In this document: positions 8,198 to 16,605 of the stretch, one piece after another
Layout: every line of letters begins with the position of its first letter
Position numbering within the stretch: the first letter of the stretch is position 1
Assembly (NCBI RefSeq): GCF_002531725.1
Contig: NZ_NWSQ01000011.1
Coordinates: 168,456 to 232,455, forward strand
Direction of reading: 5' to 3'
Length of the DNA stretch: 64,000 nucleotides
Source: Rhizobium sp. L43
GTDB taxonomy: Bacteria > Pseudomonadota > Alphaproteobacteria > Rhizobiales > Rhizobiaceae
Made by a program: the position numbers and the translations under genes
The notes under the pieces: generated by a model
The model's database searches: none
Seen by the model: the letters and a program-made list of their open reading frames with translations, nothing else
What the model was told of the DNA's origin: nothing

Positions 8198-10177
8198 TCA
8201 ACCCTTTGCGAAATATCGCGTCAACGCACCCTTCGTGCGGTTGACGTAGCCGTCCTGCCAGCTGTCGTCGCCGCTGAGGAAGCCAGACCAGCCCTTCTTG
8301 CCCTGACGCTTCAGCTCCGCCTCGACGGCACGGAAACGGTAGTGATCGTAGACGTCGAGGATGTGGACCGCGTAGGCTTCGGCGAGCGCGCGGTCGCCTT
8401 TGACGATCAGCATGTTCTCATCATTGGCGTAAGAGGCCTTGAAGCCGAGATTGTGGCTGCCGAGGACGACGACGCACTCGTCCGACAAGGGATCGACGAC
8501 CAGCACCTTGTCGTGAATGATGGCGCCGACCTTCTTGGCCGTCAGTTCCTCCGCGCCGAAATCCGCCAAGAGCTGACGGTCGTCGATGCGTGAGGCCCGG
8601 ACGATCGAGACATTGGCCTCGTCGAACGTGTGGGGTGAGACGGCGTCGACGTCGTCGTCCTCGTCGTCGGGATCGTTCTTCTTGCCGGCGACATAGTTGG
8701 GCATGGCCTGCGGGCTTGAAACGGCGCCGGTGACGATCAGCTTCTGATCCTTGAGGCCGATATCGATCGCCTCGCCGACGATGCAGTCCCTGCCCGACTG
8801 GCCGGGATAGAAGGCCAGAAACAGCACGGCGTGCTCGGCACGGCGCATCAGCCGGTAGACCTCGCGAAGGTCGGGCGGCGTCGCCTTGCCCTTCTTGCGG
8901 CTCTGCATGTTCGGCGAAAACCACGCTTCGACCGAAGCGCCATTGCCGGTGGGCACAATGGACGGCGTCTCGTTCGAGTGCCGGAACGCCTTGCTCTGCT
9001 GGTTGTCGGGCATGCCGTCATCGAATTCGACAGGCGCTTCCAGCGTCGCATTGTCTTCCAGCATTCGCTCCCAATAGGAAACATAGACGGCGGCGACCGC
9101 GTCGTTCCTGACGATCAGCGCATTGTTGGATTGGCCGGCAAGGCCGGTGGCCGTCCAGTTGGTGCTGCCGGTGAAGACGCTGCGATCAGCGCCGCCGGGC
9201 GGAATATGGACGACGAACTTGTTGTGGCCGATCTGACTCGAATTGTTGAACATCCGGTGGTGAATCTCGACACCGGCATCGATCAGCGCCTGGCGTGCAT
9301 GAGCATTGCGCACATCCCAATCGTCTCCGACCTTTCCGGTGTTGGCGAGGATGATGCGCAGCTTGTCCTTGTTGGCAAGCAGCAGCTCCAGCAATTCCTT
9401 GTCCTCCAGCTCGTAGAGGGCGACAAGGAAGCGGCCGGGCGCGTTCATGAAATCCCTGAGCATGGGAATGACATCGCCGGCAAGATATTTGCGGATGCCG
9501 TTCGACGGTGTGGAAATCATCTCGATCAGCTCGTTCGGCTGTTTCACGCCGTCCTCCAACAGCACGTTTCGCAGCCACTGGGCGGCGAGAATGCCGTTGG
9601 TGAAGGTGGAGTCGAACTGGCCCCGCTTGCGCGTCACATGCACCGGATTGGTGGCGACAGCCGGCCCGAGATAACCGAGCGGCCGCGGCGGCCCCTCATA
9701 AGCCTTGACGGCGATTTTCTCGTAGGTGTTGTCGGCCTTCTTGATCGGCCTGCCATTCTCATCCCGCTTGTTGATCTCGACGAGCTGCGGCGTCGGATCG
9801 GGCGCGGCCGTCATGCCGGGCTTCAGGTCGCCGAGCGAGCGGACCTCGTAACGGACGTGGACCTCATCGGGCCGCCGTCTCATTTCGTTGCGCCGCTTGC
9901 GCAGCGTCAGGTCGCGCCAGGACAGCTTCTGCACCGGCCAGAGCGAGGTGGTTTGCGGCAGCCAATGCGGATTGCGCTGCCCCTTGAACGCGACCCAGGC
10001 GGCGCAGGTCACACGATCCTCGCTGCCATCGAGCCTTTTCGCCACGTTCCCCTGGTCGTCGAGATAGACACGGACGACTTCGAACCCAAGGCATCCGTCG
10101 ATCTTGGCATCTATATCCCAGGCCACATAGGCGACCTCGTTGTTCACATAGGTATGCGCTGCAACAATCGTTCCCAT
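8198..10177 (-). CDS. Phospholipase-D-like protein with two HKD regions
   Basis: A 659-residue protein with a roughly 200-residue N-terminal part of no known fold that looks beta-rich, then two PLD modules. The first has HNKFVVHI (His318, Lys320) followed by GSTNW, but the Asp normally 5 residues after Lys is replaced by Ile. The second has HDKVLVVD (His555, Lys557, Asp562) followed by GSHN and is complete. An acidic insert (DPDDEDDDVD) lies between them. No signal peptide is visible, so it is likely cytoplasmic. PLD superfamily members act on phospholipids or nucleic acids; the substrate is open. ATG 10177 is preceded by GGGGGAG at 6 nt. Confidence 0.8.
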   Translation of the reverse strand: MGTIVAAHTYVNNEVAYVAWDIDAKIDGCLGFEVVRVYLDDQGNVAKRLDGSEDRVTCAAWVAFKGQRNPHWLPQTTSLWPVQKLSWRDLTLRKRRNEMRRRPDEVHVRYEVRSLGDLKPGMTAAPDPTPQLVEINKRDENGRPIKKADNTYEKIAVKAYEGPPRPLGYLGPAVATNPVHVTRKRGQFDSTFTNGILAAQWLRNVLLEDGVKQPNELIEMISTPSNGIRKYLAGDVIPMLRDFMNAPGRFLVALYELEDKELLELLLANKDKLRIILANTGKVGDDWDVRNAHARQALIDAGVEIHHRMFNNSSQIGHNKFVVHIPPGGADRSVFTGSTNWTATGLAGQSNNALIVRNDAVAAVYVSYWERMLEDNATLEAPVEFDDGMPDNQQSKAFRHSNETPSIVPTGNGASVEAWFSPNMQSRKKGKATPPDLREVYRLMRRAEHAVLFLAFYPGQSGRDCIVGEAIDIGLKDQKLIVTGAVSSPQAMPNYVAGKKNDPDDEDDDVDAVSPHTFDEANVSIVRASRIDDRQLLADFGAEELTAKKVGAIIHDKVLVVDPLSDECVVVLGSHNLGFKASYANDENMLIVKGDRALAEAYAVHILDVYDHYRFRAVEAELKRQGKKGWSGFLSGDDSWQDGYVNRTKGALTRYFAKG

Positions 10178-10442
10178 GCTCTGCTCCCCCAGCCAGAGCG
10201 GCCACATTGCTACCATTCCGTGTCATATTCAAGCTGTTCGCCAGCTCTTCGCGCGTTCGATCGCCCGAGCAAAATCAGGCGAGTGCAACGCACAGAAATA
10301 GAAAGTGATATCTTCCGAAACCGCTCACACTTTTTTCCGCCATGCTCTAAGGTGAAAACCTTCGGTTCCTGAAATGCACTTGTTTTGCCCCGATCTAATC
10401 GAATAAAGCGGAACAAGGAAAAGCAAGAAAGAGCGCCCGCCC

Positions 10443-12359
10443 GTGACACAACTGCCGAAGACCCCCCTGCTCGACCAGGTCATTTACCCCGCCGACCTGC
10501 GCAAGCTCGAGGATCGCGATCTGCCGCAGCTTGCCCGCGAAGTCCGGGACGAAATGATCGATGCGGTGTCGCGCACCGGCGGTCATCTCGGCGCCGGTCT
10601 CGGCGTGGTCGAATTGACGATCGCCATCCACAGCGTCTTCGACACGCCCGAGGATCGGCTGATCTTCGATGTCGGCCATCAATGTTATCCGCACAAGATC
10701 CTGACCGGCCGGCGCGACCGCATCCGCACGCTGCGCCAGGAAGACGGGCTGTCCGGCTTCACCCGCCGGGCCGAGAGCGAATACGATCCCTTCGGGGCGG
10801 CGCATTCCTCGACCTCGATCTCGGCCGGCCTCGGCATGGCGATTGCCGCCGATCTCGACAAGACAGACCGCCGCGTCATCGCCGTCATCGGCGACGGGGC
10901 GATGTCGGCCGGCATGGCCTATGAGGCGCTGAACAATGCCGGCGCGCTCGATGCCCGGCTGATCGTCATCCTCAACGACAACGACATGTCGATCGCGCCG
11001 CCGACCGGCGCCATGAGCGCCTATCTCGCCCGCCTCGCCTCCGGCCGCACCTATATGGGCTTCCGCGATCTCGGCAAGAAGCTGACGGCCTATCTCGGCA
11101 AGAACATCGACCGGGCGATCACCCGCGCCGTCGAACATGCCCGCGGTTACGTTACCGGCGGCACGATGTTCGAGGAGATGGGCTTTTATCATATCGGGCC
11201 GATCGACGGGCATTCCTTCGATCACCTGCTGCCGGTCCTGCGCAACGTCCGCGACAATGGCCGCGGCCCGGTGCTAATCCATGTCGTCACTCAGAAGGGC
11301 AAGGGCTATCCGCCGGCGGAAGCCGCGGCCGACAAATATCACGGCGTCAACAAGTTCGACGTCATCACCGGCGCCCAGGCCAGGGTCAAGCCGAATGCGC
11401 CGAGCTATACCAGCGTCTTTGCCGAAGCGCTGGTGCAGGAAGCTGCCCTCGACGACAAGATCGTCGGCATCACCGCCGCCATGCCGAATGGTACCGGCCT
11501 CGACAAGCTCGCCGAAGCCTTTCCGTCGCGCTGTTTCGATGTCGGCATCGCCGAACAGCATGCCGTGACTTTCGCCGCCGGCCTCGCGGCGGAAGGCTAC
11601 AAGCCGTTCGCGGCGCTTTATTCCACCTTCCTGCAGCGCGCCTACGACCAGGTCGTCCACGACGTGGCGATCCAGGGACTGCCGGTGCGTTTCCCGATCG
11701 ACCGTGCCGGCTTCGTCGGCGCCGACGGGCCGACGCATGCCGGCTCCTTCGACACCGCCTTCCTCACCACCCTGCCCGGCTTCGTGGTGATGGCGGCGGC
11801 CGACGAGGCCGAACTCAAGCATATGGTGCGCACGGCTGTGGCCTATGACGCCGGGCCGATCTCGTTCCGCTATCCGCGCGGCGAAGGCGTCGGCGTCGAC
11901 ATGCCGGTACGCGGCGAAATCCTGCAGATCGGCAAGGGCCGCATCGTCAAGGAAGGCACCAAGGTGGCGCTGCTCTCCTTTGGCACAAGGCTGGCCGATT
12001 GTCTGCTGGCCGCCGAGGATCTCGATGCCGCCGGGCTGTCGACGACGGTCGCCGATGCGCGCTTCGCCAAGCCGCTCGACCACGACCTGATCCGCCAGCT
12101 CGCCCGCCACCACGAGATGGTCATCACCGTCGAGGAAGGCTCGATCGGCGGTTTCGGCAGCCAGGTGATGCAGTATCTTTCGAGCGAAGGCCTGCTCGAC
12201 AACGGCCTGAAGATCCGCTCGCTCGTGATGCCCGACATCTGGATGGAGCAGGCGAAACCGGAAGCGATGAACGCCCATGCGGGGCTCGACCGCGCGGGCA
12301 TCGTCTCGACGGTATTCAAGGCGCTGGGGCGTGGGGTTGCGGTTGGGGTTGCTGGGTAG
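10443..12359 (+). CDS. dxs: 1-deoxy-D-xylulose-5-phosphate synthase
   Basis: A 638-residue transketolase-like enzyme that condenses pyruvate with glyceraldehyde 3-phosphate, the first step of the MEP isoprenoid pathway, with thiamine diphosphate. The N-terminal part has GGHLGAGLGVVELTIA and DVGHQCYPHKILTGR; the thiamine motif is GDGAMSAGMAYEALNNAG (Gly-Asp-Gly to Asn). The catalytic Glu sits in VGIAEQHAVTFAAGLA, and DRAGFVGADGPTHAG marks the pyrimidine-domain region. Full length. The start is a GTG with a loose AAGGAAAAG site well upstream. Another MEP gene, ispE, is in the same window at 58821. Confidence 0.96.
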   Translation: MTQLPKTPLLDQVIYPADLRKLEDRDLPQLAREVRDEMIDAVSRTGGHLGAGLGVVELTIAIHSVFDTPEDRLIFDVGHQCYPHKILTGRRDRIRTLRQEDGLSGFTRRAESEYDPFGAAHSSTSISAGLGMAIAADLDKTDRRVIAVIGDGAMSAGMAYEALNNAGALDARLIVILNDNDMSIAPPTGAMSAYLARLASGRTYMGFRDLGKKLTAYLGKNIDRAITRAVEHARGYVTGGTMFEEMGFYHIGPIDGHSFDHLLPVLRNVRDNGRGPVLIHVVTQKGKGYPPAEAAADKYHGVNKFDVITGAQARVKPNAPSYTSVFAEALVQEAALDDKIVGITAAMPNGTGLDKLAEAFPSRCFDVGIAEQHAVTFAAGLAAEGYKPFAALYSTFLQRAYDQVVHDVAIQGLPVRFPIDRAGFVGADGPTHAGSFDTAFLTTLPGFVVMAAADEAELKHMVRTAVAYDAGPISFRYPRGEGVGVDMPVRGEILQIGKGRIVKEGTKVALLSFGTRLADCLLAAEDLDAAGLSTTVADARFAKPLDHDLIRQLARHHEMVITVEEGSIGGFGSQVMQYLSSEGLLDNGLKIRSLVMPDIWMEQAKPEAMNAHAGLDRAGIVSTVFKALGRGVAVGVAG

Positions 12360-12373
12360 GATTGTGAGGGTGC

Positions 12374-12507
12374 GCCGTGTGGCCCCCTCATCTGCCTGCC
12401 GGCACCTTCTCCCCGCTGGGGAGAAGAGATTTGCGGCAACCTCTCGATTCCCTCTTCTCCCCAGCGGGGAGAAGGTGCCCGTAGGGCGGATGAGGGGGCC
12501 ACACGGC
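12374..12507. repeat. Mosaic palindromic element between dxs and a chemoreceptor gene
   Basis: A 134-bp element bounded by a perfect 19-bp inverted repeat (12374-12392 and 12489-12507). Inside are two hairpins with the same arms, CTTCTCCCC/GGGGAGAAG (12406-12426 and 12454-12474). It lies between convergent genes (dxs ends at 12359, the chemoreceptor at 12587) and could act as a two-way terminator. The same building blocks recur at 63790-63942 and, in part, at 28410-28450. Confidence 0.85.
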
Positions 12508-12586
12508 AAGTCCTTTCAATAAAAAAGGGCAGCGCATCGCTGCACCGCCCCCTTCATTCAACATCCCTTCCCAAGAAGGGCGCCTC

Positions 12587-14515
12587 TCAGAACTCCGTCC
12601 ACTCGTCCTGAACCACAGCCGCAGCGCTCGCCTGCCTCCCGCCAAAAGCCTTGGCAACCGTGCGGGTGAGAGCATGCGCCGGAGAGGCGACCGGGCGGGC
12701 GTTGGCGGCGGCAACGCTTGCGCGCGGGGCCTGGCCGAGCTTGAACTGGCGCAGCAACTCGTCGAGGGCGCTGGCTTCCTGGGCGAGCGCATGGCTTGCG
12801 GCGGTCTGCTCCTCGACCATGGCTGCGTTCTGCTGCGTGCCCTGGTCCATGTTGTTAACGGCGGTGTTGATCTCCTGCAGGCCGATCGACTGTTCGCGGG
12901 TGGCGGTGACGATGGCGCTGACGTGGTGGTTGATCTCCTGCACTTCCGAGACGATCGCTTCCAGCGCCTTGCCGGTCTCGCCGACGAGGGAGACGCCGGC
13001 ATTGACCTGTTCGCCTGATGTGGTGATCAGCGCCTTGATCTCCTTGGCCGCCTTGGCCGAGCGCTGGGCAAGCTCGCGCACTTCCTGGGCGACGACGGCA
13101 AAACCCTTGCCGGCGTCACCGGCGCGGGCGGCTTCGACGCCGGCGTTCAGAGCCAAAAGGTTGGTCTGGAAGGCGATGTCGTCGATAACGCCGATGATGT
13201 TGGAGATTTCGCCCGAGGACTTCTCGATCTGCTGCATGGCGGAGACCGCCTTGCGGACGACTTCACCGGATTTTTCAGCGCCGAGGCGGGTGCGCTCGAC
13301 GAGATTGCCGGCATCCTCGGCGCGCTTGGCGCTGTCGCGGACGGTCGTCGTTACTTGTTCGAGCGCTGCGGCGGTCTGCTCGACGGCGGCAGCCTGCTGC
13401 TCGGTGCGGTGGGCGAGATCGTCGGCGGCCGAGCGGATCTCACCGGCGCCGGCATTGATCGCCGAGGCATTGCGGCCGACCGACTGCAGTGCCGCCTGCA
13501 GCTTTTCGACGGCATGGTTGAAGTCATTGCGCAGGCTGTCATATTGCTGCGCGAACGGCGTCTGGATACGACCGGCCATATCGCCATTGGCAAGCTCGGC
13601 AAGGCCGCCCGCCAAAGCGTCGATGGCATAGCGGAGCTCGCCTTCTTCGCGCGCCTTCTGCTCGTCGCCTGCCCGGCGCTGGCGCTCGACGTCGTCGCGC
13701 ATGCGATCGGTCTCGCCGGCAAGACGCAGCTTCTCGATTGCTGCCTGCTTGAAGACCAGGACCGACTGGGCCATGCGGCCGATTTCGTCGCCACGCTCGA
13801 CAGCCGGAACCTCGATGTCGTTCTGGCCGCCGGCAAGGCGATCCATGGCGGCGGTCATGCCGACGACCGGGCGGACGATGGTGCGCGACATCAGCCAGGC
13901 GAGTACAGCGGCGGCAAGCGAGGCAAGGATGCCGCCGGCCAGCAGCGTCGTCTTCAGATCGCTATTGGCGTCGGCCCGGATCGCGGCGAGCGCATCCGAC
14001 TTGGCGCGGGCGGTCGCCTTGATCTTGGCAGAGGCCTGGCGGAAACCGTCGAGCTGGCCCTTGGTGGCGTTGACGCCGATCTTGATGACCTCTTCGATCG
14101 GCATGTCGGTTTCCTTGCGCGCCTTGGTCTGCGGCTCGGCGAGTTCATGGAAATAGAGGTCGGCGGCCTTCTGCATGCCGTCGATCATCTCGACCAGCTG
14201 CGGCTCGTCCGCCGCCGTCTGCTTGGCGGCGGCAATCGCCTTCAGCATGCGCTCGCGATTGGCGAAGACATCGCCATAGGTGCTGTCGCTGCGGAAGAGG
14301 ATGAAGCCGCGCAGATTGACGGCCTGCTCGAGCATCGCCTGCAGCGCGTCGTCGATCTGGTTGACCAGCAGCTCGGACTTTTCCTGCTCGGCGGAAGCGG
14401 CCGCCGACGCCGTCGCCTTGGAATAAACGAAAGCGGAAACGGCGACGAAGATAAGAATGAGGGCTGCGAACGTGGCCGCAAGCTTCCCGTTCAAGGATAT
14501 GTTTTTGGCGGACAT
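12587..14515 (-). CDS. Methyl-accepting chemotaxis protein
   Basis: A 642-residue chemoreceptor. One membrane helix at about 12-32 is followed by a helical periplasmic sensor region of the CHASE3/4HB type, a second helix at about 190-210 (LLAGGILASLAAAVLAWLM), HAMP, a second HAMP-like linker and the signalling domain. The hairpin tip has IIGVIDDIAFQTNLLALNAG and GFAVVAQEVRELAQRS, which contact CheA and CheW. The last residues are DEWTEF, which fit the x-W-x-x-F tether for CheR/CheB. ATG 14515 has AGGAG at 9 nt upstream and replaces longer in-frame starts. The signal sensed is unknown. Confidence 0.93.
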   Translation of the reverse strand: MSAKNISLNGKLAATFAALILIFVAVSAFVYSKATASAAASAEQEKSELLVNQIDDALQAMLEQAVNLRGFILFRSDSTYGDVFANRERMLKAIAAAKQTAADEPQLVEMIDGMQKAADLYFHELAEPQTKARKETDMPIEEVIKIGVNATKGQLDGFRQASAKIKATARAKSDALAAIRADANSDLKTTLLAGGILASLAAAVLAWLMSRTIVRPVVGMTAAMDRLAGGQNDIEVPAVERGDEIGRMAQSVLVFKQAAIEKLRLAGETDRMRDDVERQRRAGDEQKAREEGELRYAIDALAGGLAELANGDMAGRIQTPFAQQYDSLRNDFNHAVEKLQAALQSVGRNASAINAGAGEIRSAADDLAHRTEQQAAAVEQTAAALEQVTTTVRDSAKRAEDAGNLVERTRLGAEKSGEVVRKAVSAMQQIEKSSGEISNIIGVIDDIAFQTNLLALNAGVEAARAGDAGKGFAVVAQEVRELAQRSAKAAKEIKALITTSGEQVNAGVSLVGETGKALEAIVSEVQEINHHVSAIVTATREQSIGLQEINTAVNNMDQGTQQNAAMVEEQTAASHALAQEASALDELLRQFKLGQAPRASVAAANARPVASPAHALTRTVAKAFGGRQASAAAVVQDEWTEF

Positions 14516-14639
14516 CGGTGATTTCTCCTGACGACAGTCGACGCGGCGAGAGGCCCGTCGCACGGAACGCGCAACCGCAGGGACGTTTGAATCTGAGAAC
14601 ATGATCGGCGTGGAAACGCTTGCGCCTTCATGGCGCCGA

Positions 14640-14707
14640 GCGGTTCGGACGAACCGCTGCAATCAAGCCGAACCTATACAAGCGGACTTTAAATTTGTTT
14701 AAATTTG
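14640..14707 (-). promoter_or_regulatory. Inverted and direct repeats upstream of the chemoreceptor gene
   Basis: In the 221-bp gap before the chemoreceptor start at 14515 there is a perfect 8-bp inverted repeat (14640-14647 with 14650-14657, 2-nt loop) and a perfect tandem 10-bp direct repeat TTTAAATTTG (14688-14697, 14698-14707). The AT-rich repeat stands out from the GC-rich surroundings and is a plausible promoter or protein-binding site; no regulator is assigned. Confidence 0.35.
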
Positions 14708-14736
14708 TGCGTCGCAGCAGCGACCAATGCCGATGA

Positions 14737-15732
14737 TTATTGCGCCGCTTCCGGCGGATTGAGGATCAGGATGTCGAAATCCTTCTCGGGATCGAAATCC
14801 TCTGCCGTCATCCGGAAGGTCGTCGGGCCGATCTTCTCGACGTTGCTGCCGCAGAAGCTGATGAGACTGCCGGGCTTGCCCTTGTCGATCGTCAGCTGGA
14901 AGCGCCGGATCGGCCCCGCCCAGTTGGCGCCGGTCGACAGCACATAGGAGATCCAGCTTTCGGTATAGTTGGCGCCGCCGGCCTCGGCTTCCCCGGCCCG
15001 CTGTCGGACGGTCCTGACGAAGTCCGCATCCAGGCAGTACTTGCGGGAATATTCCTCGAAGCGCTCGCCCTTCGCCTCGCCGTTCTCCAGAAAGCTGATC
15101 GCCACCGTGCCGCCGACGGCCGGCTGATAACGGTGCTGGACGCTCACCTTCTTCTTCGCCGGAAAGGTGGTACGCCACCAATAGGTCGAGCGCAGCGTCC
15201 AGAGCGGCACGAGAGAGACCCTGGCATCGCCCTCGTCCATCGGATAGATGAGACCGCGGGCGATCCAGTCCTTCCGCACGGTTTCGGGAAGCTTGGCCAG
15301 TGCTGCGGCCGTCTTCTGGCTGTAGGGCAGGACGGGAATGGCATATTTGGCGAACTCGTCGGTGACGTCGATGCCGAGCGCGACGACGCGCTGCTGCAGC
15401 TTGGCAGTGATCGGCCTGCCGTCCTGCACGGTGGAAAAATGCAGGAAATTGTCGCTGTCGTAATCTGATATGGCGGAGTTGTTGTCGACCTGACCCGTGA
15501 TGTCGGGCATCGGGAAGGCGACCAGGCTTTCGACGTCCTTGTCGGAGCTGTTCTCGAAGACATAGTCGACGCGCACTTGCGACGCGGAGATGAAGAGATC
15601 CTCTTCCGCCATGCTGACATCGTCGGATTGGGCGAAGATCAGCCCGCCGGTCTTGACCTCGGCCATCGTGTCGTTCGCGAGCGCCGGCGATGCGATCCCC
15701 GCCGCGACAAGAAGAGTGAAGAGCTTCAGCAT
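14737..15732 (-). CDS. DUF4424 family secreted protein
   Basis: A 331-residue protein with a clear signal peptide (LKLFTLLVAAGIASPALAND, cleavage after ALA near residue 19), so it is exported to the periplasm. The mature part fits the DUF4424 family: repeated beta-rich segments such as DLFISASQVRVDYVFEN and VESLVAFPMPDI, a later WWRTTFPA region, and two cysteines (YCLDAD, SFCGSN) that could form a disulphide. The family has no known function. ATG 15732 has an AGGGGG ribosome site. Confidence 0.75.
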   Translation of the reverse strand: MLKLFTLLVAAGIASPALANDTMAEVKTGGLIFAQSDDVSMAEEDLFISASQVRVDYVFENSSDKDVESLVAFPMPDITGQVDNNSAISDYDSDNFLHFSTVQDGRPITAKLQQRVVALGIDVTDEFAKYAIPVLPYSQKTAAALAKLPETVRKDWIARGLIYPMDEGDARVSLVPLWTLRSTYWWRTTFPAKKKVSVQHRYQPAVGGTVAISFLENGEAKGERFEEYSRKYCLDADFVRTVRQRAGEAEAGGANYTESWISYVLSTGANWAGPIRRFQLTIDKGKPGSLISFCGSNVEKIGPTTFRMTAEDFDPEKDFDILILNPPEAAQ

Positions 15733-15858
15733 AAGACACCCCCTGCGGCTGCCCCGCGATCGCCGCGGCAGGATTATCGCCGAAAGCTTTCGAGGGTCAA
15801 TGACGGTCTCGGGAACAAAATGCTTGCAACCGGCGGCTTTGCCGGTCATTCACAGCCG

Positions 15859-16605
15859 ATGTCAGATCAAAACACCCAACGTCTCGACCAGCTTCTCGTC
15901 TCCCTCGGCCTCTTTGCCAGCCGCTCGCGCGCCCGCGACGCCGTGCAGCGCGGCACTGTCAGGATCGGCGGCCAGGTGGTCACGAAGGCCGGCGCGCTGT
16001 TTGGCGCAGACGCGGCAATCGAGATCGACGATCCGGCGCAGGACTACGTCTCGCGCGCCGCGCTGAAGCTTGCCGCCGCCCTCGACCATTTCCGCCTCGA
16101 TCCCGTCGGCCATCACTGTCTCGATATCGGTGCTTCCACCGGCGGCTTCACCGAGGTGCTGCTGCAGCGCGGGGCCGCGCATGTCACCGCGATCGATGTC
16201 GGCCATGGGCAGATGCATCCGCGCATATCAGGTGATCCGCGGGTGACGAACAGGGAGGGCCTCAACGCCCGTAACCTGACGGCAGACGATATCGACCATC
16301 CCGCCACCTTCATCGTTTCCGACGTCTCCTTCATCACGCTGAAGCTGGCGCTGGCGCCGGCGCTCGAGATCGCCGAACCCGGCGCCGTCGCCGTGCTGCT
16401 GGTCAAGCCGCAGTTCGAGGCCGGGCGCGAGGCGATCGGCAAGGGCGGGATGCTGAAGGACCCCTCGTCCGCTCCCGCCGTCGCTGCGGAACTGCAGCGC
16501 TGGTTCACCGAGGACATGGGCTGGAACAGCCTCGGCCTCATCCCCTCCCCGATTTCCGGCGGCGACGGCAATCAGGAATTTCTTCTGGCAGGATTGAAAC
16601 CGTGA
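15859..16605 (+). CDS. tlyA: TlyA-family rRNA 2'-O-methyltransferase
   Basis: A 248-residue protein with an N-terminal S4 RNA-binding domain (RLDQLLVSLGLFASRSRARDAVQ) and a C-terminal Rossmann-type methyltransferase (CLDIGASTGGFTEVLLQRGA for SAM binding). The catalytic residues are visible as Lys in ALKLAAAL, Asp in VSDVSF and Lys in LLVKPQFE. Relatives 2'-O-methylate cytidines of 16S and 23S rRNA; some were called haemolysins in error. ATG 15859 is preferred; ATG 15820 would add 13 residues. The stop overlaps the next gene by 4 nt. Confidence 0.88.
   Translation: MSDQNTQRLDQLLVSLGLFASRSRARDAVQRGTVRIGGQVVTKAGALFGADAAIEIDDPAQDYVSRAALKLAAALDHFRLDPVGHHCLDIGASTGGFTEVLLQRGAAHVTAIDVGHGQMHPRISGDPRVTNREGLNARNLTADDIDHPATFIVSDVSFITLKLALAPALEIAEPGAVAVLLVKPQFEAGREAIGKGGMLKDPSSAPAVAAELQRWFTEDMGWNSLGLIPSPISGGDGNQEFLLAGLKP

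Noticed and set aside
13355..14521. Long plus-strand frame (388 codons) opposite the chemoreceptor gene
   Set aside because: It is a mirror of a strongly conserved MCP gene; codon third positions in GC-rich DNA leave the antisense frame open. The translation shows no family motif.
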